Assembly: GCA_036523795.1 (NCBI GenBank)
Contig: DATDDN010000005.1
Location: forward strand, 1 to 6,579
Source of the DNA: 39-52-133 sp036523795
GTDB lineage: Bacteria > Pseudomonadota > Gammaproteobacteria > Burkholderiales > Gallionellaceae
Reading direction: 5' to 3'
DNA length: 6,579 nt
Shown here: piece after piece, positions 1 to 5,915 of the stretch
How positions within the stretch are numbered: position 1 is the stretch's first letter
Layout: every line of letters begins with the position of its first letter
Translations under genes and position numbers: made by a program
Notes under the pieces: model-generated
What the model saw: the letters and a program-made list of their open reading frames with translations, nothing else
Told to the model about the DNA's origin: nothing
Database searches by the model: none

Positions 1-1259
1 ACGCCATGCTCGCCGGTGATGGTGCCGCCCACTTCCACGCACAGTTCCAGGATCTTGCCGCCGAGCTCCTCGACGCGATGGAATTCGCCCGGCTGGTTGG
101 CATCGTACAGGATCAGGGGGTGGAGGTTGCCGTCGCCGGCATGGAACACGTTGGCCACCGGCAGCTGGTATTCCTGCGACCATTGCGCCATGGTCTGCAG
201 CACGCGCGGCAGCTGCTTGCGCGGGATGGTGCCGTCCATGCAGTAGTAGTCGGGCGAGATGCGTCCCACCGCGGGGAAGGCCGATTTGCGGCCCTTCCAG
301 AACATCAGCCGTTCCTGCTCGTCCTTCGCGGTGCGCACCTCGGTGGCGCCGCTGGCCTTGAGGATCTCGCGCACGCGCAGTATGTATTCGGACACCTCGG
401 CGTTGGTGCCATCCAGCTCGCACAGCAGGATCGCTGCCGCATCGGTGGGGTAGCCGGCATGCACAAAATCCTCTGCGGCACGGATGGCCAGCTGGTCCAT
501 CATCTCCAGCCCGGCCGGGATGATGCCGGCGGCGATGATGTTGCCCACCGCAGCGCCCGCCTTCACCACATCGTCGAACGCGGCCAGCAGCACCTGCGCT
601 CGCTCCGGTTTGGGCAGCAACTTCACCGTCACCTCCACGATCACGCCGAGCAGGCCCTCCGAGCCGGTGAACAGGGCGAGCAGATCGTAGCCGGCGTCAT
701 CCAGGCCGCTGCCGCCGATGGTGAGCAGTTCGCCTTCCATGGTGACGATCTTCACTTGCTGGATGTTGTGCACGGTGAGGCCGTATTTCAGGCAATGCAC
801 ACCGCCGGAATTTTCCGCGACATTGCCGCCTATGGTGCAGGCAATCTGCGACGAAGGGTCGGGCGCGTAGTACAAGCCGAGGTGATCCACCGCCTGCGAA
901 ATGGCCAGGTTGCGCACGCCGGGCTGCACGCGCGCGGTGCGCTGCTCGGTATCGATTTCGAGGATCTGCTTGAATTTGCCCAGGCCCAGCAGCACGCCCT
1001 GCTCATGCGGCAGCGCACCGCCGGACAGGCCGGTGCCGGCACCGCGCGCCACCACCGGCACTTCCAGCTGGTGGCACAAGCTGAGGACGGCCTGCACCTG
1101 CTCCACCGTGGTCGGCAGCACCACCAGCAGCGGCAGGCGGCGATAGGCCGACAGGCCGTCGCACTCATACGGGTGCAGATCTTCCATCTCATGCAGCACG
1201 GCATCGGCAGGCAGTATCTGCTGCAGCGCGTGGATCAGCTGGGTGCGGTCGGTTGTCAT
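1..1259 (-). CDS. glcD: GlcD-like FAD-linked 2-hydroxyacid dehydrogenase, 3' end cut by window
   Basis: This protein probably oxidises glycolate or a related D-2-hydroxyacid to the 2-oxoacid using FAD, as GlcD does within the GlcDEF glycolate oxidase. The visible part is 419 residues from the ATG at 1259; the frame is still open at the left edge. GlcD proteins are about 500 residues, so roughly 80 are missing. The FAD-binding PCMH-type domain covers about residues 38-220. It contains ARGAGTGLSGG (71-81), PDPSSQIACTIGGNVAENSGG in two parts (134-141 and 142-153), and a GSEG loop near 199-202. The C-terminal FAD-oxidase domain has the HAGDGNLHP metal and substrate site (373-381) and ends in GEHG (416-419), the start of the conserved GEHGxG motif. 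The start lies 10 nt after the kinase stop, with no convincing Shine-Dalgarno, so translation may be coupled. Partner subunits such as GlcE and GlcF, if present, lie outside the window. The family call is firm. Glycolate itself is only one possible substrate; D-lactate, 2-hydroxyglutarate and sugar-acid dehydrogenases share this fold. Confidence 0.9.
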   Translation of the reverse strand, partial: MTTDRTQLIHALQQILPADAVLHEMEDLHPYECDGLSAYRRLPLLVVLPTTVEQVQAVLSLCHQLEVPVVARGAGTGLSGGALPHEQGVLLGLGKFKQILEIDTEQRTARVQPGVRNLAISQAVDHLGLYYAPDPSSQIACTIGGNVAENSGGVHCLKYGLTVHNIQQVKIVTMEGELLTIGGSGLDDAGYDLLALFTGSEGLLGVIVEVTVKLLPKPERAQVLLAAFDDVVKAGAAVGNIIAAGIIPAGLEMMDQLAIRAAEDFVHAGYPTDAAAILLCELDGTNAEVSEYILRVREILKASGATEVRTAKDEQERLMFWKGRKSAFPAVGRISPDYYCMDGTIPRKQLPRVLQTMAQWSQEYQLPVANVFHAGDGNLHPLILYDANQPGEFHRVEELGGKILELCVEVGGTITGEHG

Positions 1260-1269
1260 CGGTGTTGGC

Positions 1270-2613
1270 TCAGGCTGCTTTCCTGACAGCGCGCACATCG
1301 CGCGACATGCGATCATAAACGCTTGCGAGCGCCTCTTCATCCCCGACGTTACCGGGGAATATCACCACCGGCATGCCTGGGTAACGCGGGTGGTCATCCG
1401 GGCAGCGCACCACCGAACAGCCGGGCAAGATCTGACCCAGCACGCGCGAGGCGCGCAACGCCAGGCCGGTGCTCAGCACATCGTTGGACGTGATGCCGCC
1501 CTTGCTGATCAGGAAACCCAGCCCGGTGGGCAGCCGCTTCACCACATCCATCAGAAAGCGCGACACCATTTCGCCGAAAGCCAGCCGCTCCGCCTGGCTG
1601 GCGAACTGCAGCTCCGTGCGGCTGGTATAGATCACCGAGGTGATGCCCTGGTGGAACTGCTCGCGCGCCTGCTCGGACACGACCTTGAGCATGTCGGCAT
1701 AATTCTGCTGTAGATGGGACACATCCACCTCGATGCCGCGCAGGCCATCGCGCTGCAGGAGTCTTTCCAGCTGAGCCGTGGTCTTCCTGACATGCGAACC
1801 CACGATCACCGCACCGGGCTGGCCGTTGCGGGTGTATTTGCCCATCTGCGCGGCAGAGACCGGCTGTGCCGGCAGATCGGCGAAGGCGGTGAGCAGGCTG
1901 GCCGCGCTGCGGAACAGGAAGCGCTTGCCCTGCTGCGCCGCCTGGGTGAGCTGGTGGCAGAAGTGGTTGAGGTCGGCCTGGCTTTGCGCATCCACCACGC
2001 AGCAGCGGTTACCCTGCAGTGCCAGCAAGCGTGGCAGGCTGTTGCCGCGCATTTCGTCGAACAGGAAGCGCTCCACCGCGGCGGCCCGGATGCGGCCGGC
2101 GGTTTTTTCCTCGACGTAATCGGGCAGGTAGCTGTGGTGATAGGCAAACACCGAGTCTTGCGCGAATTCGGTTTCATGCACTGGCACCGGCTTGCCGTTC
2201 ACCATCAGGTAATGGATGCTGTCCAGCGTGATGCGTCCGCCCTCGAAGAATGCGGGCACAATGAAGTGCGCGTCGAATGGCCCCAGCTCTTCCGCGATCA
2301 CATCGGTTTCCACCGGATAGTGTCCGCGCAGGGTGGAATCGGAGCGGCTCACCATGAGGGGGTTGATGGCGCGGCCGCCTGCAGCCAGCTCCGCCAGCGC
2401 CTGCTTCAGGTTGACGCATACTTCGCGCGTGATGGCGGCGGCCCGCGCCGCATCCATGCCCCGGGTATTGGTGAGCACGAAGAACAGCGGAGCGTCATCC
2501 CGCAATCCCTGCTTCAGGGTGGCAACGTCCCAGCGGGTCAGCAGCAAGCAGCTGTGCACCGTTTGCGAGCCGGTGGGGTCGTCGTCGAGTACGATGATTT
2601 TGGTGTCTGCCAT
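1270..2613 (-). CDS. Four-carbon acid sugar kinase family protein (DUF1537/OtnK-like)
   Basis: This is a 447-residue cytoplasmic kinase-like protein. Characterised relatives use ATP to phosphorylate D-threonate, L-threonate, D-erythronate or 3-oxo-tetronates. The N-terminal substrate domain begins with LDDDPTGSQTVH (9-20) and carries SRSDSTLRGH (89-98) and VPAFFEGGRIT (119-129), all typical of the family. The C-terminal nucleotide domain carries VGSH (271-274), SKGGITSND (370-378) and FPGNVGDEEAL (419-429). The length is normal. I chose the ATG at 2613 because GGAG sits at 2621-2624, 7 nt upstream, and because DDDPTG normally lies about ten residues from the N-terminus. A TTG at 2640 would add nine residues and has less support. 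The gene sits between the ThDP enzyme gene and the glcD-like gene, all on the minus strand, 10 nt from the latter. Family membership is firm. The exact substrate is unknown, and none of the usual partners (PdxA2, OtnC, OtnI, LtnD) is visible. Confidence 0.9.
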   Translation of the reverse strand: MADTKIIVLDDDPTGSQTVHSCLLLTRWDVATLKQGLRDDAPLFFVLTNTRGMDAARAAAITREVCVNLKQALAELAAGGRAINPLMVSRSDSTLRGHYPVETDVIAEELGPFDAHFIVPAFFEGGRITLDSIHYLMVNGKPVPVHETEFAQDSVFAYHHSYLPDYVEEKTAGRIRAAAVERFLFDEMRGNSLPRLLALQGNRCCVVDAQSQADLNHFCHQLTQAAQQGKRFLFRSAASLLTAFADLPAQPVSAAQMGKYTRNGQPGAVIVGSHVRKTTAQLERLLQRDGLRGIEVDVSHLQQNYADMLKVVSEQAREQFHQGITSVIYTSRTELQFASQAERLAFGEMVSRFLMDVVKRLPTGLGFLISKGGITSNDVLSTGLALRASRVLGQILPGCSVVRCPDDHPRYPGMPVVIFPGNVGDEEALASVYDRMSRDVRAVRKAA

Positions 2614-2620
2614 TTCATTG

Positions 2621-2624
2621 CTCC
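2621..2624 (-). promoter_or_regulatory. Ribosome binding site deciding the kinase start
   Basis: The minus strand reads GGAG here, 7 nt before the ATG at 2613. This favours that start over the in-frame TTG at 2640 and over an out-of-frame ATG that overlaps the true one. Confidence 0.65.
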
Positions 2625-2646
2625 GAGAAAATGCAACCAATCGTAG

Positions 2647-2725
2647 GTCGGGTTAGCGCAACGTAACCCGACGTTGCCTATTGCGTATTTCAATTCTATT
2701 GTCGGGTTACGCTGCGCCAACCCGA
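2647..2725. repeat. REP/BIME-like pair of palindromes in inverted orientation
   Basis: Unit 1 (2647-2672) has perfect 9-bp arms, GTCGGGTTA and TAACCCGAC, around an 8-nt loop. Unit 2 (2701-2725) has 7-bp arms, TCGGGTT and AACCCGA. Unit 2 read on the minus strand matches 2648-2672 at 23 of 25 positions, so the two units also form one large inverted repeat with a 28-nt spacer. From memory, GGGTTACGCTGCGCYAACCCGAC-type palindromes are dispersed between genes in many proteobacteria. The pair fills most of the 131-nt gap between the ThDP enzyme stop (2745) and the kinase start (2613). In the mRNA it would form strong stem-loops able to protect or attenuate. No U-tract follows, so it does not look like a simple intrinsic terminator. 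Whether it is repeated elsewhere in this genome cannot be seen here. Confidence 0.8.
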
Positions 2726-2744
2726 ACGGCGGAGACTGTGTGTC

Positions 2745-4964
2745 TTAATGGCCGCACAACGCCTTGGCGCGCGCCACCATGGTCTCGGCGGTGATGCCGT
2801 TGAACGCCATGATCTCGTCCGCACTGGCGGTGGTCTCGCCGCGCTTCCAGCAGATGGTGTCGCGCGCGGTGGCACGGGTGCGCAACAGCACCGGCTCCAG
2901 CGAGCCGCTGGGGCCGCCGCTCACGGCGATCAGCGCGTTGCCGTCGAACAGGGCATTGAACTCCGCGTCGCCCATGAAGGCGTTGTCCGGCTGGCTCACG
3001 GTATTCCAGGCCACGTCGCTCGGGCGATACAGGCGGCGCGGGTTGATCACGGCGACGATGCGCACGCGGAAGCCGGCCTGCTCCAGCTCGTCCTTGGCCT
3101 TGAACACCGGCAGCAGCACCATGTCGCCGGTCACGGCAAACACCACGCTACCCTTGCCGCCACTGGCAGATTCGTAAATGGTCGCAGCGCCCTTCTCCAC
3201 CCCCGCCCTGGCTTCGGCCACGCTCATGTGCACCGGCAGCGGGCTCTTGGAGGCGATGATCACCATGCCCTTGTTGTAGCTGTGGGTGGCGTATTCATAC
3301 GCCGCCTGGATGCTGTTGGCATCGCACGGGAACAGCGGATACACGTTGCCGTTGCGCGTCATCGCGCTGAAGTAGTTCTCGATCTCCGGGCGCTGATGGG
3401 TCCAGCCGTTGCGGCCCTGTTCCAGTGCGCCGGCGGTGAACATGCACACGATGGAGGGCGTCTTGCGGCGCAGCTCGGCCATGGCCTGGGTGACGGTCTG
3501 GATGATGGGCCAGCCGTTGATCGCAAACGATTCGTACGACAGCCACAGCGAACGCGAACCTAACAGCGCCAGACCGGCGGCGAAACCGGCGCAGGCATCT
3601 TCATTCAGCGGCTCGTACACCTGGCCGGTCGGCTCCTGGTTGTAGAGCGGATCCTGGGTCGGGTGGCGGATCTTGAGCGCGTCGTTGATGTTCTTCATCG
3701 CCGAGGCTTCGGTGCCGTCGGCATTGCTGACGACAAAGCGCGGATCGGCCTTGCCCACCTGGGCTACCAGTGCGCCCATGGCCGTGGAGGGCACGGCCTT
3801 CTCGCCCTTGGCGAAGTCCTGCATCTGCAACGCGGGGAGCTTGGGCAGGGCCAGCTCGAATTCGGTGACCACGGTCTTCACAGCCGGGCCGCCGCCGGCG
3901 CGGCTGAAGTTGGTGCGCACCAGGTCAAACGCGGCTTGCGGCAAGGCGCGGCGCTGCAGGCCCTCAACGATGTGGGCGGCATCCAGCGTGTCGGCCGGGT
4001 ACAGGTTGTGCGACTTGGCGCCGGTGGTATGCACCCCGGCACCCTTCAGCTGCTTGATGACGAACGCGGTCAGCTTCCCACCCATGGCCGACCTGGCCGC
4101 ACGATCCACGCCCTGCAACACCGCCTTGGCAAAGGCCAGGCGCTGCTTGAACGAGAAGCGGGTGCTGTCCACGTATTCGCCGGACTGATTGCTGTCGTCG
4201 TAGTCCTTGGCGTTGACCAGCACCACTTCGTCAAAGCCGTGGCCTTTCCAGTAGGCGATCATGTCCTCGTTGCTGTGCAGCGACACCATGGAGTGGTGCT
4301 CCTGCGAGTAGCCGTTCCAGATCAGCACCGGCAGGAAGTTGGTGACCTCCGGGTAGGCGGTGTGGAAGTGCATCATGGAGTTGAGCACATAGGGTTCGCC
4401 CATGCCGCCATCGCCGATGGTGACCGGGAACAGCCTGTCGCGGTGCAGGTAGGCGCCCGCCATGGCGAAGTGCTGGCCCTGGCCGAGCGGGCCTGCTGGC
4501 GCCAGCAAGCCGGGAATGGCGCCGGACAGGTGGCCGAGCAGGCCGTGCTTCTCGCGGAAGCGCTGCATCATGTCGTCCATGTTGTAGATGTTCATGCTTT
4601 CCAGCGAGCCATCCAGGAACATGGAGGAATAGAAGCCGGGTGCGTGGTGGCCGACCTCGGTGACGATGTTGGTGTGGCCCAGCATCATCAACGCGGCATG
4701 CGCCTCGGCACTGGAGGCAAAGCCGCCGGGATGGCCGGAGCCCTTGGAGCCGCACACCTGCAGGGTGACATAGCGCAGGGCATCGGCTCCCAGCAGGGTC
4801 TGGTAGGCAGCAGCGTCATCGGCGGCATTGGCGATGGCAGTCTGGCCCTCCGCAATGGCCGGGCTGGCCGCGAATTTGTCGAATTCGGGCCAGGCTGCGC
4901 CGAAGAATTTGATGCCCTGGGTGAACTCTGCTGCGGCCATTTTCCGTGCGGTAGCGGTTTGCAT
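2745..4964 (-). CDS. ThDP-dependent transketolase/phosphoketolase-like enzyme
   Basis: This 739-residue protein has the architecture of the transketolase/phosphoketolase superfamily, which binds thiamine diphosphate and cleaves or transfers a two-carbon ketol unit. The N-terminal Pyr/PP region shows GSGHPGG (75-81; H78), GHHAPG (105-110), GHLSG (144-148), a transketolase-like GPLGQG (158-163) and the ThDP motif GDG (184-186) with Asn217 about 30 residues on. KSHN (317-320) supplies a His in the position of the transketolase and phosphoketolase substrate histidine. The second half has EPLNEDACAG (451-460), with E455 as the likely ThDP-activating Glu, then LSYESF (475-480), and NGWTHQRPE (519-527), which matches the NGFSHQ and DGPTHQ His motifs. 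CDAN and ASKSPLP (547-577) look phosphoketolase-like. Phosphoketolase signatures EGGELGY and GDGEAET are absent. At 739 residues it falls between transketolases (about 660) and phosphoketolases (about 800). The start is firm: AGAGGA lies 7 nt upstream. Enzyme class is confident; the reaction is not. Similar proteins may carry labels such as transketolase, phosphoketolase or xylulose 5-phosphate epimerase. Confidence 0.85.
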   Translation of the reverse strand: MQTATARKMAAAEFTQGIKFFGAAWPEFDKFAASPAIAEGQTAIANAADDAAAYQTLLGADALRYVTLQVCGSKGSGHPGGFASSAEAHAALMMLGHTNIVTEVGHHAPGFYSSMFLDGSLESMNIYNMDDMMQRFREKHGLLGHLSGAIPGLLAPAGPLGQGQHFAMAGAYLHRDRLFPVTIGDGGMGEPYVLNSMMHFHTAYPEVTNFLPVLIWNGYSQEHHSMVSLHSNEDMIAYWKGHGFDEVVLVNAKDYDDSNQSGEYVDSTRFSFKQRLAFAKAVLQGVDRAARSAMGGKLTAFVIKQLKGAGVHTTGAKSHNLYPADTLDAAHIVEGLQRRALPQAAFDLVRTNFSRAGGGPAVKTVVTEFELALPKLPALQMQDFAKGEKAVPSTAMGALVAQVGKADPRFVVSNADGTEASAMKNINDALKIRHPTQDPLYNQEPTGQVYEPLNEDACAGFAAGLALLGSRSLWLSYESFAINGWPIIQTVTQAMAELRRKTPSIVCMFTAGALEQGRNGWTHQRPEIENYFSAMTRNGNVYPLFPCDANSIQAAYEYATHSYNKGMVIIASKSPLPVHMSVAEARAGVEKGAATIYESASGGKGSVVFAVTGDMVLLPVFKAKDELEQAGFRVRIVAVINPRRLYRPSDVAWNTVSQPDNAFMGDAEFNALFDGNALIAVSGGPSGSLEPVLLRTRATARDTICWKRGETTASADEIMAFNGITAETMVARAKALCGH

Positions 4965-4971
4965 GATGATT

Positions 4972-4977
4972 TCCTCT
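4972..4977 (-). promoter_or_regulatory. Strong ribosome binding site of the ThDP enzyme gene
   Basis: The minus strand reads AGAGGA here, 7 nt before the ATG at 4964. It is the best Shine-Dalgarno in the window and fixes the start of this gene. Confidence 0.7.
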
Positions 4978-5003
4978 CAAGTCCAGAATCTGCCCTGCAT
5001 TTC

Positions 5004-5032
5004 ATTTTGCACAATGCATTTCACATTGTGAA
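5004..5032 (-). promoter_or_regulatory. Predicted sigma70-like promoter of the ThDP-kinase-glcD operon
   Basis: On the minus strand, TTCACA (5027-5032) as -35 and CAAAAT (5004-5009) as -10 are separated by exactly 17 nt. They match the consensus at 5 of 6 and 4 of 6 positions. Transcription would start near 4997, leaving a leader of about 33 nt that contains the AGAGGA site. The -35 lies inside the palindrome at 5018-5034, so a protein bound there should control this promoter directly. This is a reading by eye and has not been tested. Confidence 0.45.
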
Positions 5033-5034
5033 AT
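5018..5034. promoter_or_regulatory. 17-bp palindromic operator candidate
   Basis: The sequence ATTTCACATTGTGAAAT is a perfect inverted repeat with 8-bp arms around one central base. It overlaps the predicted -35 of the leftward operon. Its size and position fit an operator for the divergently encoded IclR regulator. The half-sites run TCACA then TGTGA, the reverse of the CRP order, so it is not a CRP site. Related 17-mers occur at 5106 and 5125. Confidence 0.6.
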
Positions 5035-5051
5035 ATTCAGGGGCTAAAAAA

Positions 5052-5073
5052 TCGGTCCAGATCCAGGGACCGA
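5052..5073. repeat. Central inverted repeat in the divergent region
   Basis: TCGGTCC (5052-5058) and GGACCGA (5067-5073) are perfect 7-bp arms around an 8-nt loop. The repeat lies between the two predicted promoters and is probably not transcribed from either, so a protein-binding site is more likely than an RNA hairpin. No family can be assigned. Confidence 0.45.
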
Positions 5074-5077
5074 ATGC

Positions 5078-5107
5078 TTGCCACCACCTTAGCGCGCGGT
5101 TTAAAAT
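5078..5107 (+). promoter_or_regulatory. Predicted sigma70-like promoter of the IclR regulator
   Basis: TTGCCA (5078-5083) and TAAAAT (5102-5107) each match the -35 and -10 consensus at 5 of 6 positions, with an 18-nt spacer. Transcription would start near 5114, giving a leader of about 28 nt. The operator-like 17-mers at 5106-5122 and 5125-5141 lie over and just downstream of the -10 and start site, where bound regulator would block its own expression. Confidence 0.45.
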
Positions 5108-5141
5108 TTCGCAATACACAATCGTTTTCACAATACGAAAT
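5106..5141. promoter_or_regulatory. Two operator-like 17-mers before the regulator start codon
   Basis: TTTTCACAATACGAAAT (5125-5141) matches the complement of the palindrome at 5018-5034 at 14 of 17 positions. ATTTCGCAATACACAAT (5106-5122) matches it at 12 of 17 and matches the 5125 copy at 13 of 17. The two copies are spaced 19 bp apart. They end right at the IclR ATG and suggest autoregulation by the same protein that binds 5018-5034. Confidence 0.45.
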
Positions 5142-5900
5142 ATGGAACCCTCCCCCGCCTCCTCCATCCAGGTTATAGACCGCCTGTCACGCCTGCTCGA
5201 CGTAATCGCCGCCAACCCCGGCCCGGTCAGCCTCAAGGTGCTGGCCGCCGAAACCGGCCTGCACCCTTCCACCGCGTTCCGCATCCTCGGCGCGATGGCA
5301 GCGGTGGGCTTTGTCGAGCGCGATGCCAACAGCCACTATGCGATCGGGCGCAAGCTCGCCCGCCTCGGCGGCAAGGTACATACCGGCACCGATGTGCGCG
5401 AGGAAGCGCGCGGCATCATGGAGAAGCTGCGCGACGAACTGGGCGAAACCATCAACCTGACGGTTCGCGAAGGCGATGAGGTGATCTACATCGAGCGCGC
5501 CACCCCCAACCGCATGATGCGGGTGGAACAGCTCATCGGCAGCCGCGCGCCGCTGCACGTCACCGCGGTGGGCAAGCTGATGCTGGGCGAGCTGGGCGAC
5601 GCCTTCATCCGCGCCTATGCCAAACGCTCCGGCCTCAGGCAATACACCCCGCACACCTGCACCACGCAAACCAGCCTGCTCAAAGCCGTGCACGAGGCAA
5701 GCGCGAAAGGATTTGCGTTCGACAACGAGGAAGCGGAACTGGGCGTGGGCTGCATCGGCGCATTGATCCGCAACCGCACCGGCGAGGTGGTGGCCGGTCT
5801 TTCCGTGTCCGCCCCCATCGAGCGGCGCAAGAATGCATGGGCGGCAAAGCTGCAGCATGCGGCGCAACAGATCTCGGAGCGGCTGGGCTACCGCGGCTAA
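5142..5900 (+). CDS. IclR-family transcriptional regulator
   Basis: This is a 252-residue DNA-binding regulator of normal IclR length. The N-terminal winged helix-turn-helix spans about residues 8-68, with VSLKVLAAETGLHPSTAFRI (29-48) as the helix-turn-helix. The C-terminal effector-binding domain spans about 83-250 and holds the family signature EAELGVGCIGALI (197-209) and VVAGLSVSAP (216-225). The ATG at 5142 places about ten residues before the conserved VIDRLSRLLD segment, as is usual, although no good Shine-Dalgarno precedes it. The frame is open far upstream through the antisense of the ThDP gene, so automated callers could choose a false early start; a GTG at 5028 is the nearest upstream alternative and would run through the operators. 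IclR proteins often control a divergent catabolic operon in response to a small acid. That fits the leftward ThDP-kinase-glcD operon. The effector is unknown. Confidence 0.93.
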   Translation: MEPSPASSIQVIDRLSRLLDVIAANPGPVSLKVLAAETGLHPSTAFRILGAMAAVGFVERDANSHYAIGRKLARLGGKVHTGTDVREEARGIMEKLRDELGETINLTVREGDEVIYIERATPNRMMRVEQLIGSRAPLHVTAVGKLMLGELGDAFIRAYAKRSGLRQYTPHTCTTQTSLLKAVHEASAKGFAFDNEEAELGVGCIGALIRNRTGEVVAGLSVSAPIERRKNAWAAKLQHAAQQISERLGYRG

Positions 5901-5915
5901 CAAGCTGCTAGGTGC

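Noticed and set aside
6..1286. 426-codon plus-strand open frame opposite the glcD-like gene
   Set aside because: It is antisense to a clear FAD-oxidase gene. It is rich in His, Gln, Arg and Ala with no recognisable domain, which is typical of the complement of GC-rich coding sequence.
1714..2646. 310-codon plus-strand open frame opposite the kinase
   Set aside because: It is antisense to the kinase, has skewed composition and contains no family motif.
2647..2725. Simple rho-independent terminator after the ThDP enzyme gene
   Set aside because: The hairpins are strong but no run of T follows on the minus strand. The two-unit inverted arrangement fits a REP/BIME element better.
5018..5034. 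CRP-binding site
   Set aside because: CRP needs TGTGA-N6-TCACA. Here the half-sites are in the opposite order with a 1-nt gap between the arms.
3663..5141. Long upstream extension of the IclR frame (745 codons in all)
   Set aside because: The extension is antisense to the ThDP enzyme and crosses the promoter region. Only the part from 5142 looks like a protein family member.
5187..5903. 238-codon minus-strand open frame opposite the IclR gene
   Set aside because: It is a shadow of the regulator's codon pattern, with His/Ala/Gly/Arg-rich composition and no domain.
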